This document shows positions 44,650-57,089 of a DNA stretch of 64,000 bases, one piece after another. The position numbers were made by a program, and so were the translations under genes. The stretch is taken from assembly GCA_036365515.1 (NCBI GenBank), contig CM070876.1, positions 126,119,810 through 126,183,809 of the forward strand, read 5' to 3'. The DNA is from Torymus aiolomorphi (Eukaryota; Arthropoda; Insecta; Hymenoptera; Torymidae). The first letter of the stretch is position 1. Each line of letters starts with the position of its first letter. The notes below the pieces were generated by a model, which saw only the letters and a list, made by a program, of their open reading frames with translations, made no database searches and was not told the origin of the DNA.

Positions 44650-46454
44650 GATTCCAATATCACACCTTTATTTCCATGGGTTGCGATATGAAACTCGTAC
44701 GAGGCTTATGGAAATAAAGCATGGAACGCGTGATGGGTTTTTCGTACGTTATGTTCCGAACAACTACAACAAATTGGCCCTTAGATGGCATGGCTGTTGT
44801 GTTTTTTTTACATGGATTGGAGACATACGATAATTACTACAAATCGTTGGGATTTAAGCAACGACGAGAGACACGAAATTCTTATCACTCAAGTCCATAC
44901 GTTTTTCTCAACAAATTTCTTTCCGTGTAGACACTTAAATATTGCCTATCACCACTTTTTCAATTTTTTATTATATTCCAAAATTTTTCTTTTTGTTTTG
45001 AAGATTTTAAAGAAATTTCATGTACAAATTAATTATTATCCCAAAGTGTAAATTTCGTTATATTTACACTTTTAATATCGTCTGTCAGCGTTTTACAATT
45101 ATCAAAATTGTAATTTTTGTAATTTATACTTTTCTTAAATAGTTGTTATCACTATTTATACTTAAGTAAAGTGTAAACGTTATATTTCGCCCTTTTAAGG
45201 TTGAGTTTAAAATATTTAATAAAAGTTAGTGAATAAAAAAACTTTGCGACAGTCAATTTATTGCATTGTACCATTTATTTCAAAGTATAAGTATATACGA
45301 AATGACTAGTCTAGATTAAGAAATGTTGTATAATAAAGTCCCACACAGAAGCAAATTACTTAGCGTTTATTACTAGCGCGTATCCTCGTACATTAAAAAA
45401 AAAGATAATATATTAGCCTTTATGGAAATTTTCAAACGTAAATAAATGTAAATCAATGTATATACTGTAACGCCCACTTTTGAGCCTTACAATTAGTCGA
45501 AGAAAATATGGGAAAAACCCCAGCTATGGCTGTAAGGGCTTCTTTCTGGCTAAGCATCTAGAACAGAAACAAAGCTTATAACTTATTAAGAAGAGATGCT
45601 TGGCAGAAGAGGGCCCAAACAACCCATGCGTCGCCCTAATTTTCACTTTTACCTGGTGCTATACTAGAAACGAAGACAGCACTCTTGTAGAGGAGCATTG
45701 CGAGCTCCTCGTGCTGCAACCATGCCCTGCTCCTACTGAAGTCGACGTAGCTCCTGTCATCTCTGAAAATATGCTCTCCTTTCGCTCTCCTTGAGATGTG
45801 GAGGCGACAGCCTTGAAGTGAATCTGCAAGAGACAAAAACATTATTAGACAACGAGGAAAATAGGTAATATCGAAACGAGGCATGCAGTAGAAGGAAAAC
45901 CTAGGAGTAAGGCACAATAGAAACCCAGAGTAAGTGGCGCAGGGTATAGTTGGTATCGCCATCGACTCTGCTTCTACCTCCCTGCTGTACACACATGCAG
46001 ATAAACAAAGATAATGTGATATTTGCATAACACAGGATAAGTAGGAAAGAAACTTACATTGTGTGTCCTGACAAGATGAGAAGGGATGCTCCATGGAAAG
46101 GCGAAGCTGCACTGCAGAAACATGCCCTCAGGTGAACAGCTGCATCTATGGAGAATGTTGCTGCATACCAGTCCTCGCTGTTCGTCTACTTGTGGCCTGC
46201 AACAAACAAGATTGACAATGAGGGATAGAATAAGAAGCTATAAGTTTAAACTACTGATCCTACCTAGCTGCACTTGTACTCTTGCCTGGTTCAAGCAGAA
46301 GAAACCTAACCTCCTCCAGTGATTTCCCATATGCCTGTCATTGTGGGAAGAATAGCTTGGAAGCTCCGAACACCTGGTGAGAGCTCCAACCACCTCGCCG
46401 TTGTCGTTGCTCCAGCACCTTCCACTGGAAATCACGTTGTCGTCGTCGTTGTGC
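44650..46454. other. No recognised gene
   Basis: About 1.8 kb without convincing homology. 44650-45050 gives short ORFs in different frames that do not join well and may be an old coding fossil. 45050-45470 is AT-rich. 45470-46454 is more balanced and looks like single-copy sequence within this window. A non-coding RNA or exon here cannot be excluded from sequence alone. Confidence 0.3.
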
Positions 46455-46747
46455 AGAACACCCAGTGATGGGCCCCCGGAGTTAGAAAACGGAAAATAAT
46501 AACTAGATCTAGTTATTTTCGACCAGTACTAAGTTCAAGGCAGAGAATTTGCTTTAGTGAGTGACCGAGTGTAAGCGCGACGTTACAACGTGTATTTCAG
46601 AGTCAGGTCAGGCTAGTTAGGCTGGCCGCATCTCCATGCTGCATTCTCAGCAAATTCTCTGCCTTGAACTTAGCACTGGTCGAAAATAACTAGATCTAGT
46701 TATTATTTCCCGTTTCCGAACTCCGGGGGCCCATCACTGAGAACACT
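46455..46747. mobile_element. 277-bp hAT MITE
   Basis: The element is 46463-46739, with ends CAGTGATGGGC and the complement, the classic hAT terminus. Inverted similarity extends about 85 bases inward and contains an ATAACTAGATCTAGTTAT palindrome on each side. Flanks AGAACACC (46455-46462) and AGAACACT (46740-46747) are an 8-bp target duplication with one change. Confidence 0.85.
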
Positions 46748-46799
46748 GGGGCATGCGCGCACGTAAACAACAGACTACGCGCTACCGTCACATGTGGTC

Positions 46800-47054
<255 letters not shown>

Positions 47055-47118
47055 GATTTATTGAATTGGTCTCTGGGTATAACCCAATATGGCACTAAAT
47101 TATATACAATTCAAATAC

Positions 47119-47160
<42 letters not shown>

Positions 47161-47479
47161 CAAAAATAACAATACGAAATACAATATGATTTAAAATTAC
47201 GAATTGATTACAAATTTAGCGAGAGAATGAGAACATGAATGACTTATGAGTAACAAATAATATAATCGCAATCAGAAACGAGAGTTGGCACATACGTACA
47301 CAGTTGAAAATACTAACAGAACAAGAAAAACTTACTAGTTAATATTACAAAATATATTTACAAAAACGTTCGCTCGCATTGGCGCATTGCATAAGACAGC
47401 ATGCCCATATCGCATCATGAATATTGCTCTTGGGGGATGGCCAAAAAATATAAATATAAATAAGGATTCATTTTCACGC

Positions 47480-50430
47480 TCATTCAAATGGTTTATAATA
47501 GCGCGTGATACCTTCTAGCACTATTCGCTCTTGCCAATCTCTACGGTCTCTGTCAAGGAGAAAATTGAAAAGTGAGGATTTAAAGGTATTGATGAGGCGA
47601 GGAGAAAACGGAGTTCGGGATAGAGAGTTGATGAGTCTTGAGGCAGTGAACTTGAAGGATGAATTGAGGGCTTCAGTGCGAGAAGGTTTAAAGTAGAGAG
47701 ATGGAGGGCGAAGGCGGCTCGAGCTTCTGATGGCTATATCTGTATTACTTACGGAGAATTTAGACGCAAGATATGAAGGCGATTCGTAAGCAATAACATT
47801 ATACGCGAGAGCACCCGTGAAATAATCTCGTCGACTAGGCGGATATACCCAGCCAAGCTCAAGGCGATACGGTATTACATGTGCTCGACGCGGTATGTTA
47901 CCATAAACAAATCGAACGCACGCATGAAGAGCAACCTTTAATTTATTTTCTCGCTCTTTATCGAGATCGTGGTAAACGACACAGGCATTGTCAAAATGAG
48001 GCATGACTAGACTCTCTACAAGATTCTTACGGAGATCTCGCGTTAGAGCGTGCTTGTAAAATTTAAGCGTGTACAACGAGCGATAGATTTTTCGCACGTA
48101 ATGATTGACATGGGTGGCCCAATTGAGAGTTGGAGTGATATGATTCGGGATCGACTTGAGGTCTAGACGTGAGGTGAAAATCTGGCTACCCAGGATAATA
48201 ACCTTCGTTTTCTCGACATTGAGCTGAAGTCCGTTTGCAGTAGCCCAATCGGCCACAGCAGTCGCATCACGACTTATTCTCGCAATTCCCTCACTGAGAT
48301 CAGTGGGGAAGAATGAATGGTAAATCTGGGTATCATCGGCGAAAATCATGTGCTGTGAGTTTTGGAGACACCGTGGTAGATCATTGATGAAAACGGAGAA
48401 GAGTAGTAGGTCCAGAACACTCCCTTGTAGTACTCCGACGGTAACATGCGTCTACGCAGAAATGTTTCCGACGTCGTTACGAACTGCCTGGAAGCGCCCA
48501 CTAAGATACGAATAAAACCAATTTAGTACTTCCATAAAACAGCCAAGGTGACGTAGGTTACGCAGAAGCAAATCGTGCGGAACCGTGTCGAATGCTTTAG
48601 AAAAATCAAATAACACAAGAGCGGTAAGTTTCTCTTGCTCGATGGCTAGGCGTACATCTTCAGTGACCCCAAGGAGAACAGTCTGGGTACTGTGACCTCT
48701 ACGAAAGCCTGCCTGCCGCGGATTGAGTAGCCGGTTTCGCTCTAGAAAATCAGAGAATTGATTATGAACCAATCGTTCGAGAACCTTGGAAACTTCGCAT
48801 AAGTTGGCGATCGGCCTTGTGCCTGAGGGCGATTGAATCAACTTCTTTTTTGCAAGCGGAAGAAGAATCGAATTCCTCCACATCGCAGGAAAACAACCGG
48901 ATGCGAGAGACTGGTTAAAAATAGTCACGAGCGGATTAAGCAACGTAGGTAGGAGAAGCTTGAGCATTTGTGTAGAAATATCGTCAGTGCCTGAGGCCGC
49001 GGACGATGATTTATTGACAACCGCTGCAATTTCATCGGCTGTCACGCTGTTGAAATTCATAATATCCGCCGTTAGTGAGGGTTCACTCGCGGCGCTCCTG
49101 AGATCAACTGCAGTAAAAGGGTGCGCATGCGCACTGGAGACGACGGCCGCGTACTGCCTAGAGAGGTCATCCACTGAAAAGCGCGAAAAGGGCGAAGGAA
49201 GCCCCTTGCCGACTACTCTAAATTTTCTTAGCTCCTTCCATTTTGCCCGAGAATCCGAGGCGTTGGCCAATTTTGATGAAATATGCCTATTTTTAGCAGT
49301 ATCCAGCAGCTTGGAGACCTGACCGCGAAGTTGCTTATAGCGTAGAATGTGATGAGTCACTCTCGAGGCTGAGGCACGTTTATACGCACGGTCACGCTCT
49401 TTCATGAGTAGCCGTGCTTCTTGACTCACCCAAGGCTTTCGACGAGACGATACAATAATTTCTCGATTTGGAGCTAGAGAATTATATGTATCAATAATCG
49501 CTGCAGAGACGGCGCCAGTCAGAGAATCCGTCAACGAATTCGTTAATGGGATGTTATTCTCCGAGTCTGAATTCGAGCCGAGTTGAAATGAGAGGTGACT
49601 TTCCGAGGAACCGGATAGTGGATGTACTCGCGAAAACGCTTGATAAAAAGAATTTAATTTTAGATCGAGAGTAGCATGTAGACACTCGCGATCGATGTTG
49701 AGAAGCTTACGGGTGAAGATCTTTTTGACAGAATGTGGTTGTTTATGAAAGCGCAACTTAATTTCTATTAGATCATGGCCATTTATAAATGGAGCGTCTG
49801 ACTTCTTATAAGATATTAGATCCACAGCGTCGCGAATGATGAAGAGATCAATCCATGTATGGGAAACGCAATTTTCAATAATGCGATGATGTGTTGGCTG
49901 AGATGGTACGAGATACAGAAGATTGTTGTTGATGCATATGTTGAGAGATTTAGAGGCTCCATAATTCTTGGCCATGTTGACATTGAAGTCACCCGTAATA
50001 ATGATATTAGTGTAGGAAGGGAGGAGATGAGCAACAGAATCAAAAAATTCGAAAGTATACGCTGCATGCGGACGCCGATAAACAACAGCAAAAAGTGTTT
50101 TGTTCGCACCTGAAGCTAATTCCAGAATAAGATATTCGGGTGCATTATCATACACAGGGTCCGAATGCGCTAAAATATTTACAGAGATGCAGTTTCGTAC
50201 GTATACACCTATGCGACCTCCTCTACAACCAATTCTATCTAAGCGATGAAAATTAAATTCTTCTAGGGAAAAACAGCCTCAGACTCGTCCGGGGTGAGAA
50301 ATGTCTCGGTCACCGCTATAACATCATAGTGATTATCCTCAACATGTACTTCAAGCAGGTAAAAGTGTGGCGTGAGACGATCCACGTTGGCATGCATGAC
50401 CGAGAGAATTTCACCTGGACGAGTACGCAT
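47480..50430 (-). pseudogene. Family 2 ORF2: endonuclease and reverse transcriptase
   Basis: ATG at 50430 lies 18 bases after ORF1. Endonuclease blocks are HANVDRL, VTETFLTPDES, the FNFHRLDR...GGRIGVYVRN block after a one-base frameshift near 50275, VVYRRPH, ITGDFNVNM and SHTWIDLF. RT blocks are RRKPWVSQEARLLM, LLPLAKKK, TRPIANLCEVSKVLE, ALVLFDFSKAFDTVPH, VLQGSVL and the catalytic MIFADDTQ. An in-frame TAG at 48452-48454 sits just before VLQGSVL. The C-terminal region ends near 47480 with the NTFKSSLFNFLLDRDRRDW block. It would nick DNA and prime reverse transcription. Two lesions inactivate it. Confidence 0.85.
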
Positions 50431-50448
50431 GGTCCGGTTGATATTATT

Positions 50449-51285
50449 TCAACTGTGCGGGGGCTTTAGGGGCGCCAGTGAGGCAAGATCGGCTTCGCTA
50501 TTTATTCTGATAGGGGCGCTGTCCCGGGTCGGTCGCACGTACACCTGCATAAACTGCACATAAGGTCTCATATAGTTTAAGGTTTTAGCTTTTACACAAG
50601 ATTTCCGCCATAAACTATAGATTTGCTTAGGCCATAGGGGCCTCAGAAAAATGTGTAGGCGCGCACGAGAGCCAAAAAGCATGTGACAGTCGGAAGTACC
50701 AAGCCTCTTGCTATTCTCTATGATGGTATCTCGAACAGATTCGGAGCTGAACTTGCAAATGAAACTGCGATATTCGTTGCTAGCCTGGTTTCCTGAATCT
50801 AATGCAGTTGAAGAAGAAGAGGCAGGTGTCCATGGTCTAGTGACAAGAAGATGCAGATGAAGGTGCGGAAGTTGAATGACTTCAAGAACTTTCTTCATTA
50901 CATCGGAGTCGCTGAGAGCAACATCCGACGCGATACCAGTGATAATTAACTCGCAGTTTTCTGAGGTTCGATGCTGGTTCACAAGAGTGCTGATATCCGA
51001 TTTGAGTCCAGTTAATTCCGCATCGTGATTTTTCAACTGTTTGCTATGTTCTGCTTCTACTATTTCAAGCCGATCAGAGAGGGATTTGATATCCTCGTAC
51101 AGCTTCGCTTTATCGGTGCGATGTTCAGTGACAAAGTTGCGAAAGTCATTAACATAACTCATGAACCATGCAGGGGCGTCTTTGTATTTGTCTTTGTCGC
51201 CGTCCACCTGCGCTCGGTCACTCCATTGTGGACCGCAGCACGAGCAAATCACTGCCGAGTACCATATAGCATCGCGTACGCGCAC
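50449..51285 (-). CDS. Family 2 ORF1: coiled-coil, RRM-like protein
   Basis: A 278-codon frame that appears uninterrupted. The upstream end is unclear: the first in-frame start used here is GTG, and the true ATG may lie further out. An N-terminal Cys pair (CSCCGPQW) is followed by a probable coiled coil (LYEDIKSLSDRLEIVEAEHSKQL style heptads). Next is a fold-like block starting CELIITGIASDVALSDSDVM, and a basic C-terminal segment (RPLWPKQIYSLWRKSC, YVQFMQVYVRP). The arrangement resembles ORF1 RNA chaperones of non-LTR elements. Its stop lies 18 bases before the ORF2 ATG. Confidence 0.6.
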   Translation of the reverse strand: MRVRDAIWYSAVICSCCGPQWSDRAQVDGDKDKYKDAPAWFMSYVNDFRNFVTEHRTDKAKLYEDIKSLSDRLEIVEAEHSKQLKNHDAELTGLKSDISTLVNQHRTSENCELIITGIASDVALSDSDVMKKVLEVIQLPHLHLHLLVTRPWTPASSSSTALDSGNQASNEYRSFICKFSSESVRDTIIENSKRLGTSDCHMLFGSRARLHIFLRPLWPKQIYSLWRKSCVKAKTLNYMRPYVQFMQVYVRPTRDSAPIRINSEADLASLAPLKPPHS

Positions 51286-51336
51286 AGTGCTTAGAAGTTG
51301 TTCCGCTCGAAAGTCAATCGTGACTCTCTACACCCG

Positions 51337-51475
51337 TAGCTCAACTGCCGTCTGCCGAGAGCCGTTGCCTGCCGCGAAACCTGCTGCCTGCCGAGAGGTG
51401 CCATCTGCCGAGAATCGCCGCCTGCCGAAACCTGCAGCCTGCCGACACGTGCTGTCCGCCGGAGCGTGCCGCTTG
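51337..51475. repeat. GC-rich short tandem repeats
   Basis: Variants of CTGCCGAGA and CCTGCCGAAACC repeat about every 12-24 bases. They lie just upstream of family 2 ORF1 and may be 5' UTR repeats. Confidence 0.55.
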
Positions 51476-52137
51476 CGCTGCCCCTCCGCCGTCGCACCTG
51501 ACGATGTCGCACCCGCCGCACAGCTCGACACAGCCACCGCAACTCCGTCGGCTTGTTCGCAGCCTCGCACTCGTCCCAGCTCTGAGCTGGTAAGTCCTTA
51601 TCGGCCACGGCCACTACACCTTTGCGGCTCTCTCTCGCCTTGTGCGCACTGATTATAGTCGTCACCTAAAGCCGATGAAAATTGTCGTTCATCGCGTCTT
51701 CCGTATATCGTGTCGCTTTACCGAAATCCTTGCTAGCGAGTTCGCGCTTGAAATTGCGTCCCGCTCCGTATCGAAACAGCCGAGTCATTATAGTGTCGCA
51801 ATTAGTGTGATTGTAAAATACCGTAGTAGTTAGGATGCTGGAAACATCCCAGCTGGCGCTCAACGTTACCGTTAATTATAATTGCAAATGTATGTTTTAG
51901 CTTAATTCTTATTTTTCTATTAATAAACGTAGAGTGATTGTGTGAATTGCCGTGAGTGATAATTTCAGTCCTTTAGAATTTTCCATCTCCCTTGCGCTCA
52001 CTCATAAATTGAATATATTTATTTGCATAATTAATTATATCTTGATATTCATAATTGTCGGAGAATTCTATATGATGCAGTACCGTGGATAACTCGTAAG
52101 TACATTAGCGTTATATACATGTAAAAATACGTGATTA
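51476..52137. other. Mixed sequence with a primer-site-like motif
   Basis: At about 51853 CAGCTGGCGCTCAACGTT resembles the primer site of the full-length Gypsy (TGGCGCCCAACG), so an LTR fragment could end nearby. I cannot identify its other end. No coding feature. Confidence 0.3.
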
Positions 52138-52995
52138 AATGTTGTAATTGGGACAAAAATGACACTTCCTTATATTTATGTACATTATCGTACATTTATA
52201 TAAACGTCTATAAATCTATATACATTTATTTACATTTTTTAAACATGTCATTTATGGTTAGATTTTTAAAAATGTATATGATATATTTCCATTTATTTAT
52301 ATTTTCGGAAAAAAATTAAATTTTTTTTTTTATAATTTGTTTAAAGAGCATAAATTGAATATAAAATTTGTGCTTTTTAACCAAATTTTAGAAAGATTTT
52401 TAATATTTTTCCGAATATGACGTAAGCTCAGGTTAGCGGAGAGCATCCGGGGAATAAGGAAAGGATAACTCAGATTCAATAAGACACAGAACACTAGTTA
52501 TATATTAAATAATGAAGGCGTAATTTATTTACGGTAGAGTGAAAGTTGTCCGGGGGCTCCTTTTGCCGTTGGGTGATCTGATGTCGCCCTCAGCGGTAGT
52601 GTCAGCAGGAGGTCTGCTCTGTCGAGTGAACTGGCACGGAGTAACTAGTGCCCGAGTTCGTCTCCCGTGTCGAGCGGCGATCAACTGTGCGCCGAAAGTT
52701 CGGGGGCGCAAGTCAAGCTCTTGCGCGCGAGAGATAGACGGAGATGAGATTCTCTGAGGGCCTCCGGCGGGCCCGCGGTCGAGTAGCGGCGGCACCGAGC
52801 TTCCGCGAACCTCTTCGAGGCGCACCTACCGGGAAAAAGTCGAGCCTCGGGAATTCTCGGACTAAACGTCCAAAAATTAATACTTTTATCTTAATTCTAT
52901 AATAGCTGCGGACGTCAAATATGTAAATAAATGTAAAAACATATGTATTTATATAAATGTAAAAAAATGTCCCAAATACAACATTTTTAAACAGT
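52138..52995. other. Possible element with weak terminal inverted repeats
   Basis: TGTTGTAATTGGGACA near 52140 is mirrored by TGTCCCAAATACAACA near 52968, and both flanks are rich in TTTACATTTATT-type sequence. The centre (52430-52880) is GC-richer without a convincing ORF. Confidence 0.3.
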
Positions 52996-53159
52996 AGTAT
53001 AAATGTATATATATTTATTTACTTTTATATACATTATCGATTTTCATTAGATAGCAACAAGGAAGAGAAAGAGTTTGTTAGTCCATATAGCCCGTGTACT
53101 TTCAGCTCACTGTGGCAAAAACATATACAATCATAATTAAGTTTATACCTTTAAGTCAA

Positions 53160-53345
53160 TGTTCATGAAAGCAGGCAAGTACGGATATAACCACGATTTC
53201 CTTCAAAGAGAAAAAATGATTGCACAGCGTTTTTAAAGATTCACACTTTGTCAATTTGAAACTTATCTAATCGCAAAAGAGATAAGTAAGTTTATTTCCG
53301 CAGTTTCCTTCGCAGAGAAAAAACGATTGCACTGTCCTAAAGTTT
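53160..53345 (+). repeat. Diverged duplication, about 108-bp period
   Basis: TTTCCTTCAAAGAGAAAAA near 53196 is repeated as TTTCCTTCGCAGAGAAAAA near 53304, each followed by GATTGCAC. Confidence 0.55.
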
Positions 53346-54174
53346 GCATCGTTTGTGCAGCCTATTGTTAAGTCTCGAAAATCGAGGAATATACTTTTAT
53401 AATTTAATTGATAATCAATTATTGAATTATATTACCTTTTCCCCTTGGTGCAGGTTCTCGAAATGAATCAATCACACTTTTGGAATTAATAAGAATGTGT
53501 TTATTGCTGTAAGATTTCTTCTATAAAATGACTTGGCTAGCAATTGCCTTTACAATAACTCTATTCGATTTATTCGATTAATGCGTATAATTTATTCGTT
53601 GACTGAATGATATATACGCGGGTGATTAGTACCGATGAATTATTAATTATATTGATATAAGTATTTTCACGTAACTGCTATAGGCTCGTATTGGCCTGCA
53701 CAAAATATTAGCTACTCCTATTGTCGGCCCGAGTGGTACGGAGCTCGCGATCTGGGCGCGATTGCTGACATGTGTGGCGTACATCGTCGTATTTATTACA
53801 CAGTTAATTTGGGTTAAAGATGACTTCGACGATGAATCGAGATCATCTTTTAAACAAGTTAACTGTACGCAAGCCGTAAGTAGTTCGATTGCGGCATTTG
53901 GAAGTGCTGAATTCAGAAAAACTGATGCACGTATACTTTTCGATTACCCGCTTCATCGCGACGTCATGTGTACAAAATGAGAATATACACAGTTTCTACA
54001 TGCGAGAAAATCACTGACGCAATTCTTAGTTTTGTCTTGGATGATACGTCACCGGACGTAACACCTCCCCCCTTAGACTGTTGAATATCGTAGAGATTCA
54101 ACAAGTGTAATCAAATGATCAATCGGTGATTTTTTCGTTACAAAAGATTCATAATAAAAACAATAATTAAGATT
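53346..54174. other. Unassigned, with a possible minus-strand LTR start
   Basis: AT-rich sequence without genes. On the minus strand AAGGGGGGAGG is followed by TGTTACGTCC at about 54064, which looks like a polypurine tract next to an LTR start. Confirming a second LTR end was not possible. Confidence 0.3.
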
Positions 54175-54287
54175 TATGACGGATAATTATTTTCCGCCAT
54201 TACCCTCTCTCCCCGCATTAATAATGTACTAACCTTTTATAGTTGGTACAGGTACAGACGACGCGGAAGGATGCCTGACCGAGAGAG

Positions 54288-54390
<103 letters not shown>

Positions 54391-54665
54391 ACGCGAAGAG
54401 CGCGCGTGACCTGCTTAGATGCAGGAGAAAGTTAGTCTCGTTTTGGATAGCGTCCGCGCTCCCTGCTCTACTCACGAAGGTTGTTCTCGCGACACGTGTG
54501 CCCTTCCCGGTGTGTGACTGTGAGCTTGTGAGAGTGAGAGAGTGCACCGACCTCGACCGAGTGCCCACCCCCGCGAGGTGACAGACAGCGAGCGATGCGC
54601 CAGGAGCTGGTGCGAAGGGAAAGCCGGCGCCAGCAATCACGCAGCAATTGTAAGTGCCGGCTCGA

Positions 54666-54794
<129 letters not shown>

Positions 54795-55056
54795 CGCGGC
54801 AACTCGGGCATTCTTCACGCGCCCACTGACCGCGCATCGCCTCCCTTATTGTCCCCCCATGTCACCCGTACGGAAATAAACACCGAAAGGTCCATCTAGT
54901 CCATTATTGCGAGTGATCTTTTATTTCGATACCCCGTTCCTTTTCCTTTCGATCCGCATGCGGCGTACATTGCACGAGGTGCGCTGGCCTCGCCGCCGCA
55001 TGCGTTATTTATAGCGGGATAAATCCGGAGCAGCCAGGAATAATTTATCCGTTACA

Positions 55057-57089
55057 AATTGGCGCCTATACAAAAAACCCACAGCTTTTTTGAACGTGAG
55101 TGACGGAACTCGCATAACGTTTGTATACCCGAAGCGCGGAAATTGCAGCGTGTGGTGGTATTAGTCCACGCGGCGCAAAGTACATTAAGTACGTGCAATT
55201 CAACACCGGTGGGGTGAATGCATTAGGCATCACCGCACTCCGGGAAAGACAGCGAGCGCGCATTTCTGCGTTCAAGGACATAGTCGAAAAGTATTCGACA
55301 GCCGTCGCGCACACGCGCAGCGACGACAACCGCGGACAGTGTTTACGTTGCGCGCCGACACAGGACTCGGGCCGCGCAGAACGAAAACAAAGCGCGCGTT
55401 TCCAGCACACAAGTTTTCGTACTGTGTGTTGGAGAGAGACAGACGGCTCCGAATATTATATTCGGAGCAAAAATTATTTCGTGCGGGGCTGAATATTATT
55501 TCAGCTCAGGCGCTATTCTAGCGAGACTCAATACGCGACGCGTATATAACAACATTGCGTCTTATGTACACTTATTCTTTTATTATTCAATTACGAGTTT
55601 GAAAGCGACTTCGCAATAAAAAGCAGTAATTAATAAAAGTTGATTAATTACATGAATCGTGACACGCGTACTGCAGAATTTTTAAATTTGTCGAAACAAC
55701 TAAGAATTTTTTTTTTCTTCCCACTTAAAAACTAATAGAATTTTTTTTTTCTCTTTGTCTTCTCTTTCGGTAATTATCCACCGACATCAATTTAAAATTG
55801 TAACTAAATTAAAGTTGCGAATTACTTTCGAAATCAATAAAATTTAATATTCAAATTAAATCAAAATTTGAATTATTACGGGAAAATAAAAATTTGCAAA
55901 CGCGAAATAATGCATGTGCGAACTCGCTGATCAAAACTCAGTATCTAGGCACACGCAACGTAGCTTGCGAATCGCGATACACAGCAGCGTGGAAGCAGCA
56001 GCAGCTGATCGCTCGGGAACTACCGTACCCCGACAGCGAAAAACGCGAGTGCCGTATAGTCACCTAGTAGACAACTAGCATAGACTGTATAATTAGAACA
56101 CGAACGGTCACAACGCCCGGCATTTAAACTAGGCGGAAAAATTAAAAACATTTACCTTATTACCAAATAGCGTATAAGACTGAGTAACGCACTTTATCAA
56201 AATAAATGCGAAGTCAAAATATTATATTTAAAATAAGCGAAATAAATTAGAACTAATAGCAAAAACGCATATACGTTCTAAACTATTTCAGAGAAATTCG
56301 GGTCACAAAATTATTTGAACCAAACAATTTTTTTTCCTCTTCCCTAGTATATTGAAGTATTAAGCCTTCAATAATATTTAATAAAATAACCTTTGGAATT
56401 TTAAGTCAAACCAACTACTCTTCCACTTAAAATTAAGACCACAACAAAAGTCGCAGTTTAATAATTTACTTCATTTTCTTTTAAAACTACTATTAATCTA
56501 CCTAATTTAGTAATAAATATTTTTTTTTATAATGGAGAGATAAAATAATTTAAATTATCTAATAAAATATTCTTAGATTCTATTTACCGCGATTCACGCA
56601 AAATAAATTCGCAGAATTCAACGAACGTAATTTACCTATTGCAATAAATTATTGAACGCGTAAGTCACAAGTGCAAATCTGAATGCGACGCATTTAGACA
56701 AAGCGCAAACGACCCCACAAACAATATAAATATTATAAATTATTATTAATTATTATAAATCATTAAAATTTACTCCTTTTGGTTTGCAACAAATTGCCTT
56801 TTGTCAACTCAATTCTTCGTGTTGTTAAAGTAATAAACAAGAAAGCAAATAGAACTGGAAGAGGCAAAATTTTTCTTTCCTTTTGCTTTATTAATTTTTC
56901 TTTTTACTCCTTTCCGATTTAAGAAGGAAAAATTAAAAAACTTTATTCTCCTTAAATATAAAAAAGAGAATTGACCAGCGATTAGCGCAAATCAAACTTG
57001 AGAACACCAAAGCCGCAATAAGTTAAAAATTAAAACTTTAAAACCCGAATTCTTCAGCGAAGCGCATTAGGGATTTTCAGGTCAACAAC
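55057..57089 (+). promoter_or_regulatory. Primer site and 2-kb leader, possible leader intron
   Basis: AATTGGCGCCTATAC follows the LTR, with only about seven bases matching the usual TGGCGCC primer site. GAACGTGAGT (GTGAGT near 55094) is a good splice donor. ATTAGGGATTTTCAG ends about 11 bases before the gag ATG. The intervening sequence is AT-rich after 55560 and has no coding signal, so removal as an intron is plausible. Confidence 0.4.

Noticed and set aside
44785..45051. ORF resembling a protein fragment (WDLSNDERHEILITQVHTF)
   Set aside because: The composition is protein-like, but neighbouring frames do not extend it and no family is recognised, so it is not listed as a gene.
51291..51665. 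124-codon antisense-oriented ORF upstream of family 2 ORF1
   Set aside because: It consists of translated GC-rich short repeats. It might be an ORF1 extension, but no Cys/His pattern is consistent.
55121..55492. 123-codon ORF in the leader of the second Gypsy element
   Set aside because: It precedes gag in the untranslated leader, has no recognisable domain, and an overlapping antisense frame is equally long.
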